Of a stretch of DNA of 64,000 bases, positions 1-8,100 are shown one piece after another. The notes below the pieces were generated by a model. It searched no databases. It saw nothing but the letters and a program-made list of their open reading frames with translations, and was not told where the DNA came from. Position numbers and translations under genes: made by a program. The stretch covers positions 162,876-226,875 of the forward strand of contig MPMG01000005.1 in NCBI GenBank assembly GCA_002238485.1. The letters run 5' to 3'. The stretch is from Chloroflexi bacterium bin20 (GTDB lineage: Bacteria > Chloroflexota > Anaerolineae > Aggregatilineales > Phototrophicaceae). Every line of letters starts with the position of its first letter. Positions within the stretch are counted from its first letter, which is position 1.

Positions 1-42
1 AAAGCGAACGCATGATCGTGTTCGCCAGTGGAAAGGCTGCGC

Positions 43-1179
43 ATGACTGAGCTGCTCACTCACTTCCGCGCCCGCAAAGACGACATGCTGGACCTGCTCG
101 GCGAATTGGTGCGGCGCGAATCGTTCACCGCCGATAAAGCCCGTGTTGACCAGTTGGCAGATTATCTGGAAGGCCTGCTGGGCCATTTCGGCGCCAAGAG
201 CCTGCAGCGGCTGCCACAGCCCGAAGTCGGGGATTTCCTGCTGGCGGCATGGAATCCGACCGCGCCCGGAAAACCCGTTCTCGTGCTCTGCCACATCGAC
301 ACCGTGCATCCGCTCGGCACATTGGTCGAGTCGCCCATCCGCCACGATGGAGACCGCTGGTATGGTCCCGGCGCGCTGGACATGAAAGCCGGCGCAGTCA
401 TCGTTCTCACAGCCTTGCAATCGCTGCACAATCAGAAGCGGCTGGCGCGACCTGTCAAGCTGCTGATGACCACAGACGAAGAGATCGGCAGCCCGCAGAG
501 CCGCGCTGTCATAGAAGCCGAGGCTGCGGATGCCGAGCTCGTGCTGGTGTTGGAGCCAGCCACCCCAGAAGGCGCAATCAAAACTGCGCGCAAAGGCGGC
601 GCAAAATACACGTTGACTATCGAAGGGCGACCTGCTCATGCTGGCATCGCGCCACAGCTGGGCATCAACGCCATCATTGAATTTGCTCAGCAGGCGCTGG
701 AAATCAACGGGCTGAACGACCTAAAATATGGCACATCGGTTTCGGTTACGCGGGTGACCGGCGGCAGCGCGGGCAATGTCATCCCGGCGCATGTCGAAGC
801 GCATATCGACACGCGCGCCATCACCAGCGCAGAAATGCAGCGAGTCGAGCAGGCGCTAGCCAGCCTCTACCCCAAGATGCCTGGCGCGATCGTTCGCTGC
901 CAGCGACAGGGCTTTCGTCCGCCCATGGAACGGCAGGCCGGCATCTTTGAACGCGCGGCAGAGATCGCTGCCCGGCAGGGCATCACGCTGGAAGAAGGCG
1001 CGAGCGGCGGCGGCTCTGATGGCAACTTCACTGCGGCCATGGGCATCCCGACGCTGGACGGCTTGGGCGCGCACGGCGATGGAGCGCATACCTTGCACGA
1101 GCATATCATCACCGACAGCCTGCCTCGCCAAGCCGCTGTGATCGCGGCGCTGCTGCTGGAATGGAATGCCGGCGGCTAG
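43..1179 (+). CDS. M20 family metallopeptidase (carboxypeptidase G2 / ArgE-DapE-like)
   Basis: ORF with M20 signatures (VLVLCHIDTVHP, GPGALDMKAG, TTDEEIGS, SGGGSDGNF, DGLGAHGDGAH). ATG at 43 preferred over the upstream start at 28. Confidence 0.9.
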   Translation: MTELLTHFRARKDDMLDLLGELVRRESFTADKARVDQLADYLEGLLGHFGAKSLQRLPQPEVGDFLLAAWNPTAPGKPVLVLCHIDTVHPLGTLVESPIRHDGDRWYGPGALDMKAGAVIVLTALQSLHNQKRLARPVKLLMTTDEEIGSPQSRAVIEAEAADAELVLVLEPATPEGAIKTARKGGAKYTLTIEGRPAHAGIAPQLGINAIIEFAQQALEINGLNDLKYGTSVSVTRVTGGSAGNVIPAHVEAHIDTRAITSAEMQRVEQALASLYPKMPGAIVRCQRQGFRPPMERQAGIFERAAEIAARQGITLEEGASGGGSDGNFTAAMGIPTLDGLGAHGDGAHTLHEHIITDSLPRQAAVIAALLLEWNAGG

Positions 1180-1332
1180 CTAGCTGCCGCTCCACAGAAC
1201 TCGCATAAAGCAACGCAAATTGTCATTTTCAAACAAGATATGGCTCTCGGTCTTGGTGGATAGTTCCTATTCTGCTTCGCGCTCGGATTGGTACGATAGG
1301 TCAAGTATCGATCCGCTCGGGACGATCACAAG

Positions 1333-1968
1333 ATGGAAGTTCTGTTCTTTTCCGCATTCGCCATGTCGCTGGCCTTTGCTGTTCAGCCGGGCGTCATTGG
1401 TTTTGAATCGCTGCGGCGGGGCATCGCGCATGGCTGGACGGCGGCTCTGCATGTGGAATTGGGCTCGCTGCTGGGCGATGGCGTGTGGGCGATCATCGCG
1501 CTGCTGGGCGCATCGATTCTCTTCCAAAATCGCCTGGTGACCATGCTGCTGGGCTTGTTCGGCTGCGTCCTGCTGCTGCGCTTCGCCTGGGATGCCTGGC
1601 GAGCCTCGCGGGCGGATGTTGAGATGGCTGGCGCGGGCGATGAACAGTCGAATCATCTGCTGGCAGGCGCGATGCTTTCGCTGTCCAATCCGCAGAATAT
1701 CACCTTTTGGGTGGGCATGAGCGGCACGATCATCGGCATCGGCTTCCTGGATCCACAACCGATTCATCTCTTCGTCTTTTTCGCCGGTTTCATGATCGCG
1801 CAGGTTTGCTGGTGTTTCTTTTTCGCCACGCTGGTCGAATTTGGACGCCGCCTGCTCAGCCAGCGCCTCTTCCGCTGGATCAACCTGGCCTGCGCCGCTT
1901 TCCTGGCCTGCATGGGCTTATCCTTGCTCGCGCAGACTGCCCACATGAGCCTGGCGCAATTTGTCTAG
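1333..1968 (+). CDS. LysE family amino-acid exporter
   Basis: 211 aa, multi-TM, LysE/RhtB-like (QPGVIGFESLRRGIAHGW, LSLSNPQNITFWVGMSG). Confidence 0.8.
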   Translation: MEVLFFSAFAMSLAFAVQPGVIGFESLRRGIAHGWTAALHVELGSLLGDGVWAIIALLGASILFQNRLVTMLLGLFGCVLLLRFAWDAWRASRADVEMAGAGDEQSNHLLAGAMLSLSNPQNITFWVGMSGTIIGIGFLDPQPIHLFVFFAGFMIAQVCWCFFFATLVEFGRRLLSQRLFRWINLACAAFLACMGLSLLAQTAHMSLAQFV

Positions 1969-2165
1969 GCCTCTGCTTTGCTGCTGGCAATCACGCGGCA
2001 AATGAAAGCGGGCACATTGTATCTGCGCCCGTCGCGCCTCGATACCAGGCCCAGCCAGCCATTGCGATAGATGTACACGATGATATAGGGACCGCGCGCC
2101 GCTTCTCGGTAGGGCGTCGTCATGCGCACAACCGCGCCACACGATAATTCTCCATCCGTCTGCAT
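1965..2165 (-). CDS. small conserved-looking hypothetical protein (~66 aa)
   Basis: C-terminal part of ORF 1965..2504. ATG at 2165 (MQTDGELSCGAVVRMTTPYREAARGPYIIVYIYRNGWLGLVSRRDGRRYNVPAF...). The upstream extension runs through G/C-run intergenic sequence. Confidence 0.45.
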   Translation of the reverse strand: MQTDGELSCGAVVRMTTPYREAARGPYIIVYIYRNGWLGLVSRRDGRRYNVPAFICRVIASSKAEA

Positions 2166-2325
2166 TGGAATTCGTCCCTTGCCTGACCTGGACGAGCGCG
2201 GCGAAAAGGGCCGGGCTGCCCTGCGCAAACGTTCTGCGATCCGACTATAGAACAAATATGCTAGTCTGTCAAGGGATTTTGTGATGGGGGAGTGTCGAAC
2301 TTGCTGGATTAAGACCCCCCTCAGT

Positions 2326-2345
2326 CCCCCCGAAAAGTCGGGGGG
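2326..2345. repeat. perfect 8-bp inverted repeat (ccccccga-aaag-tcgggggg)
   Basis: Read directly: ccccccga / tcgggggg arms with a 4-nt loop in intergenic sequence. Confidence 0.7.
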
Positions 2346-2525
2346 AGGCAACGGCGCGCGCGGATTTCTACGCATGTCGGGGGAAGGAGAAAGCCCCGCA
2401 TACGCGAAAATAGACACTTCCTGTGATGGAGGAGTGGCAATACCGACGCGAAGAAAAAGGCGAAGGACCCCGCCTCGGAATCGCCCGCCGGTACGATCTG
2501 TCACGCGGTCTTGCGCGCGAGTTTG

Positions 2526-3017
2526 TTACTTGTAGGGCTGTGACGCTTTCCCGCCAGTGATCCCGTTCACAAATGTTCGGGTATCAGCCGCATGGTCAAA
2601 GATTATGGAATGCTCGGAATCCCGAAAGGTGACGACGGAGACGGTGGGAGACAGCGCGATTATTGTCATCCCGTGAGGATAATTGGTTGCTATGGCGGCG
2701 CCCGATTTGGTCGTAGGGAGTGGCTTGGTAATTCTTGGCTCCGTGCCTCGCGGGGGGTGGGAGACTTCGTTTGTCACCTCGACATGGTTGGTCTTTGCAG
2801 TGATCACGAGAAAGTCACGATTTATGAATACCCATGCCCCGCCATGGCGGTATGCATACCATCCGGCTGTCCAATCGTCTGGTGTTCTGCATTCGCCAGC
2901 CCAGCCGTTTTCCGATACAGGTATCTGGCAGAGGTTGTCGATGTGGTCATCGGCGTAGGACGGGGCAGCCGCGAAGGCGATCAGCAGACAGACCAGCGCG
3001 ATGAGGATTAACTTGAC
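2526..3017 (-). CDS. putative secreted protein, start codon unresolved (ORF open to 3179, no ATG/GTG/TTG upstream of 2807)
   Basis: Hand translation of the frame upstream of the listed ORF 2526..2807 gives ...LLVKLILIALVCLLIAFAAAPSYA|DDHIDNLCQIPVSENGWAGECRTPDDWTAGWYAYRHGGAWVFINRDFLVITAK..., a clear Sec signal peptide with no in-frame stop back to 3179. Confidence 0.5.
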   Translation of the reverse strand, partial: VKLILIALVCLLIAFAAAPSYADDHIDNLCQIPVSENGWAGECRTPDDWTAGWYAYRHGGAWVFINRDFLVITAKTNHVEVTNEVSHPPRGTEPRITKPLPTTKSGAAIATNYPHGMTIIALSPTVSVVTFRDSEHSIIFDHAADTRTFVNGITGGKASQPYK

Positions 3018-3069
3018 GAGGAGGGCGGGACGGAAATCAAGCGAAGCAGTATGATTACGAGATGGTACA

Positions 3070-3127
3070 GGGGGGGGGGGGGGGGGGGTGGGGGGGGGGG
3101 GGGGAGGGGGGGGGGGGGGGGGGGGGG
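3070..3127. repeat. 58-nt poly-G tract interrupted by single T (3089) and A (3105)
   Basis: Directly visible homopolymer. Confidence 0.95.
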
Positions 3128-3333
3128 AGCGGAGATAGCAACAAGTCTCCTGCCGCGCGCGTCGGAATGCCTGCCATTTTCATCGCCAAACTCCTGGATT
3201 GAACAGCTTCACTGCGATAAATATAAGCGAATTGTGGCGGCTGTCAAGCGGACGGAGGAGATTGCCAAGGAATTTCCAGTTTCTCTATATGCTCTGCTTG
3301 CTTGCGGGTCGCGTGGACACTGATCGCGGAGGA

Positions 3334-3360
3334 GGGGTTTAGGGGGAGGGAAATGCGGGG
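3334..3360 (+). other. canonical intramolecular G-quadruplex motif
   Basis: gggg-ttta-ggggg-a-ggg-aaatgc-gggg: four G-runs of >=3 with loops of 4, 1 and 6 nt. Confidence 0.6.
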
Positions 3361-3391
3361 TATACCGATGTTTTTGCTGCTTCCTCTGCGC

Positions 3392-3922
3392 CTAGATCTC
3401 TACATAGCGCTTCCACACTTCGGGACCAGACCCCAGCGCGATGACCAGGTAGCTGGTGCGCGGCGTCTTGGGTTCCCACCGCAGCCGCATGCCAGCGACA
3501 TTGTGCAGCCGATTGCCCTTGCGGTGGTTGCAGCGCGCGCAGGCGCAAGCTGTGTTCGACCAGGTGTCTTTGCCGCCTTGGCAGCGCGGGATGATGTGAT
3601 CAATCGTAAAGTCGCGCTTTGTCAGCACTCGGCCTCGGACCTGCGATCCCAGCTGGACGCCGCAATAGATGCAGGTGTAGTTGTCTCGCACCAGCACGCC
3701 CTTGCGGCTCCAGTGCGATTTGCGGCGCGGCACATTGACATACGATCTCAACGCGATGACCGACGGCACGGCAAATTTGGCGCGCACCGTATTCAAGTAT
3801 TGTCCCGTCTGTTCCACCGCGATGGCTTTGCCCGCCAGCAGCAGGTTCATCGCCCGCGGCACTGTGATGACAGACAGGGGCTCCCACGTGCTGCCGTTCA
3901 ACAGCAGCACACGCAACTGCAT
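3392..3922 (-). CDS. HNH endonuclease family protein
   Basis: RDNYTCIYCG...FTIDHIIPRCQGGKDTWSNTACACARCNHRKGNR is a classic HNH motif with CxxC pairs. ATG at 3922 (MQLRVLLLNGSTWEPLSV) preferred over 4150. Confidence 0.85.
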   Translation of the reverse strand: MQLRVLLLNGSTWEPLSVITVPRAMNLLLAGKAIAVEQTGQYLNTVRAKFAVPSVIALRSYVNVPRRKSHWSRKGVLVRDNYTCIYCGVQLGSQVRGRVLTKRDFTIDHIIPRCQGGKDTWSNTACACARCNHRKGNRLHNVAGMRLRWEPKTPRTSYLVIALGSGPEVWKRYVEI

Positions 3923-4100
3923 GACACTTGCGCTGGACACTGCTCGAATCGCCTCTCTGCTCGCTTGCCACACCTGTTTTGGGGCGCCGCCAATGAGTAT
4001 AACAAAGTTCAGCCAGCCTGCCGAGCGCATGTCAGCTAGGGAGCGACTATTTTCGTGTATGCTGGGTTTGCCCCATCCCTCTGTGCTAGGAATCGTCAAT

Positions 4101-5105
4101 ATGCTGAGCAAACCCAACCTGCCCGACCAATGCATACTAGATGTCCTCATCGCTGCCTATGGCATCGCGCCGACTGTGCTGGAATTTCTGCCGATAGGCA
4201 ACGACTCGCGCGCCTGGTCCTATCGCCTTGAAGCTGGAACGACCCGCTACTTCGCAAAGCTGCGCCGCGGAGAACTGAAACAGGCTGCCCTTCTTGTGCC
4301 GCAAACCTTGCAGCGCCTGGGCATCGAGCCGGTTGTCGCGCCGCTGCCCACGCTGGCTGGCGGTTTGTCTGCGCCTGTCGATGATGCGTTTTCGCTGATC
4401 CTCTACCCGTTTGTGTTGGGCAGATCGGCTTGGGACAAGCCACTGGAGCCAGCGCAATGGCGAGCCTGGGGAGAAATCGTGCGCGCCATCCATAACGCGC
4501 CGGTCAGCAGCCAACTGGCGCAAGTTGTCGAGCGCGAAGTCTTCGCATTGAAGTGGCTGCCCAATATAGCCCGTGTCGAACGGGCCATGCGGAAGGGTAG
4601 CTTCAAAAGCCAAGCCGCAAAGCGCTTTGCCATGATCTGGCAGGAACAATCTGACGAGATCGCGCTGTGCAAAGAGCGGTTCTGCGCCTTGGGAGAAAGG
4701 CTGGCAAAGGAAGCGCCGCCTTTTGTCATCTGCCACGCCGATATCCACACCGCCAACCTCCTTGTTTCTGACGAAGTCGGCCTAAAAATCGTCGACTGGG
4801 ACGAAGTTCTGCTCGCGCCAATAGAACGCGACCTGATGTTTTTCTTGGGCGATGGGCACAGTCCGCAGAGCGAAGTCGCATTTATGGCTGGTTATGGCGA
4901 CTGCCACATCGACCGCGCCGCGATAGCCTACTACCGCTACGACTGGACGCTGCAAGAATTTGCGGATTATGGCGAGCGAGTCTTCTTCACCAGCGACCTC
5001 GGCGAGCAAGAACTGGCATTGGCCCTGCGGGAATTCGAGAAACTCTTTGCGCCCGGCGATGTCGTTCAGCGAGCGCAGGCAGCCTTCGCCCGCATCCACG
5101 ACTAA
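4101..5105 (+). CDS. APH-fold kinase, resembles spectinomycin/aminoglycoside phosphotransferase APH(9)
   Basis: FVICHADIHTANLLVSDEVGLKIVDWDEVLLAPIERDLMFF matches the APH catalytic HxDxxxxN and DWD motifs. Start MLSKPNLPDQ and overall layout resemble the remembered APH(9) sequence. Confidence 0.75.
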   Translation: MLSKPNLPDQCILDVLIAAYGIAPTVLEFLPIGNDSRAWSYRLEAGTTRYFAKLRRGELKQAALLVPQTLQRLGIEPVVAPLPTLAGGLSAPVDDAFSLILYPFVLGRSAWDKPLEPAQWRAWGEIVRAIHNAPVSSQLAQVVEREVFALKWLPNIARVERAMRKGSFKSQAAKRFAMIWQEQSDEIALCKERFCALGERLAKEAPPFVICHADIHTANLLVSDEVGLKIVDWDEVLLAPIERDLMFFLGDGHSPQSEVAFMAGYGDCHIDRAAIAYYRYDWTLQEFADYGERVFFTSDLGEQELALALREFEKLFAPGDVVQRAQAAFARIHD

Positions 5106-5172
5106 GCTGAAGACCCCTTGTTGCTATCAAGTATACTTGTCTGCGAAGGGTGTCCATCGGGAGACAAAATCC

Positions 5173-8100
5173 ATGCGTAGACAGATCTGTCTTGCATTTG
5201 CCTTAATCAATCTGCTGATGCTGGCTGGCGCGGTTCACATCAGCGCCCAGGTCACTCAAATTGCCTACCTGGAGGTGATTGATGTTCAGCCATCTCCAGC
5301 CGGTCAACTGGGGCTGAGGGACGCGGTTACCTTGTGGTTCAATCGCCGGGTCGATTGCGCGGATGCAGAAGCGGCTCTTTCTTGGCAGCCCGCCATTCGC
5401 GGGGAGCTGAGCTGCGATGAATACTCGGTCAGCTTCGAGCCAGGTGGCGCTTACCAGCGAGACCAGCGCTACGCCTTCAGCTTGAATACGCCGCTGCGTG
5501 CCAAAGATGGCGCGCCATTGCTCGATCCGTTCCAGGTTGTTTTTTCTACTGTTGGCTTTCTAACGATTGCGGACGCGTTTCCGCAGCCTGGCAGTTCGCT
5601 TGCGCCAGCAGATTCCGCCATCAGCGTGGCATTTGATGCGCCGGTGGTTCCACTCGCCTTGTCGCCGGATCTGGACGATCTGCCGCAACCGCTGAGTTTG
5701 TCGCCCGTGGTCGCTGGGCTTGGCGAATGGGTCAACAGCGCCGTTTATGTCTTTAGGCCATCGCAACCGCTGGATGGCGATACGGAATACACTGTGACAA
5801 TTTCCGCCGACTTGGCCGCGGTTGATGGTTCGGTCATTGCCGGCGCTGCAAGCTGGTCCTTCAAAACGGCGCCACCCACAATCGTCGCCATCGATCCGCC
5901 GCCCGGCACAGACGATCTGATTCTGAATCCGCAGATCCAGATCCGCTTCGACCAGCCGCTTGCGCAAAACCTGGTCGAGCGCGCATTCCGCTTTCAGGCC
6001 CAGCCCAATAGCAGCGACCCCAAGCTCGGCGGCGCATTCAAATGGGCGGAAGACGGCCTGGGTTTCGCTTTTGTTCCCGGTCGGCGGCTGGCGCTGGACA
6101 CGGTCTACCAAGCCAGTTTTGACGGCGAATTGCTGCCGGGCCTGCGCATGGCTGCCGACTCCCAAGCGCCCAGTTGGCGATACACCACAGTCGGCGCGCC
6201 GAGCATTATTGACACAGAGCCGAGAGATGGCGAGCGCGACGCCTATACGCACGGTCTGTCGCTCTACTTCGCATCGCCAATGAACATCGACTCGCTAGAC
6301 GGCAAAGTCCGCATCGAGCCAGCGCCCGACGAAGCGCCGATCACTTATTACAGCGACTGGAACAAGCGCTATGCCCTGTCTTTTGACGCCCAGCCGGATA
6401 CCAACTATCGCGTCACAGTCGATGCTGGCATGCAGGACATCTATGGGAATGCTATCGCCGAACCGCTGACTGTCGCATACAAGACCGAGCCGCGTCCGCC
6501 CGAAGTCGGCTTTGTCATGCCTGGCGCTGTCGCCTTCTACAACGCCCATCAGCCGCCGACGCAGTTGCAGCTTTACCATCGCGGAATAGAACAGGCCGAT
6601 CTGTCGCTGTATCGGGTTTCGCTGGAAAACTTCGTCGCCCGACTCACCAACCCAGAAGTATATTCTCCATCCGCGGACTACGAGCCGTCGCCATCTGAAT
6701 TGCTGCAGAGTTGGCAAATCGACGGTGGCGAAAACCAGTCACGCCAAACCCAAATGCTGACCCTGTCCGAAGCGGGATTGGCGCCGGGCCTGTACTTCGC
6801 TGAACTGAACGCGCCCGGGCTGGACTTGCGCTGGGCGCCCAACAAGCAATTCCTCCATGTCGCAACGGCTGTTTTGACGATCAAGCAATCGGCAGACCAG
6901 TTGACGATTTGGGCGGTTGACCTTGGCAGCGGCGCGCCAATCAGCGGCGAGCGCATCAAAGTCTTTGGAGCCGAGTCTATTGAGATAGGCAGCGGCATCA
7001 GCGACGAACAGGGCATCGTGCAGATCGACCTGCCGGCAGCGAAAGGGCGATATGCGGGCTACGCAGTTGTGCTGGATGCCGGCGAGCACTTCGGCATCGG
7101 CTACTCAAATTGGACGGACGGGGCAGAGCCTTGGGAGTTTGGCGTTCATGCTGACTTTTATCCAAGCGACTACCAAGTGCTTGTGTATACCGATCGACCG
7201 ATTTACCGCCCTGGGCAACCTGTTTACTTCCGCGGTCTTGTGCGCGCCAAAGACGATGTGCGCTATACGCCTCCCCAGCACGCCAGCGTTCAGTTGACAA
7301 TCAGAGACTCGCGTGGCGAACGGATACACGAGACCGAATTGCCATTGAGCAAGGTTGGCAGCTTTCATGGCGAATACGCTCTGCCTGCGGATGTTGCGCC
7401 TGGTCCCTTCTACATATCCATATCTTTGCCAGTCGATGATAATTGGCAGGAAGAGGCTGATGGCGTCGCCTTTCAAGTAGCGGAATATCGCCTGCCCGAA
7501 TATGCAGTGTCGCTGAATGCGCAGCCAGCACAGATTGTGCAAGGCGACACAGCCGAAATCGAGCTGAGGGGCAAGTATTACTTCGGCGGCGCTGTCTCGT
7601 TTGCCGATGCCGAATACGCTGTGGTTTCTGCGCCCTATGCGTTCCAGTACAGCGGCGACGGCGATTATGACTTCGGCGAATACGATCCCTACGCCGAACC
7701 AGCCATGTATGGCATAGACGAAAACATGGTCAGCCAGGGTACGCTGCGCACAGATGCGTTGGGAACAGCGCGCTTCCAGCTGATCGGCAACCTGGAGGCG
7801 GAGGCCGGCAGCCAGCGCTGGCTTGTTGAAGCTTCTGTCGCAGACGAGTCTGGACAGGCGATCTATGAACAGACCCGCCTGATCGTGCATCAGGGCCTTT
7901 TCTATATTGGCGCGCGCCCCGAAAGCGCCGTTGTCCAGGCGGGCGAAGACAGCCGCATTCAACTCATCGCCGTCGACTGGGACAGCCAGCCTGTCGCCAG
8001 CCAGCGGATTGACATCGAAGTTGTCGAACGCCGCTGGAGGCGCGTCCAAGAGCAAGACCCGATCAGCGGACGTGTCAGCACAAGCTGGCAAGTCGATGAG

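Noticed and set aside
2592-3011. + strand ORF of 139 aa in the sparsely coding island
   Set aside because: It overlaps the minus-strand frame that shows a clear signal peptide and mature domain, and has no recognisable features of its own.
3051-3323. + strand ORF of 90 aa containing a long poly-Gly run
   Set aside because: It exists only because the poly-G tract reads as Gly codons. The flanking sequence has no protein-like features, and the opposite strand carries the signal-peptide ORF.
4960-5172. N-terminal extension of the A2M ORF (listed start 4960)
   Set aside because: It overlaps the kinase CDS in another frame. The ATG at 5173 gives a proper signal peptide.
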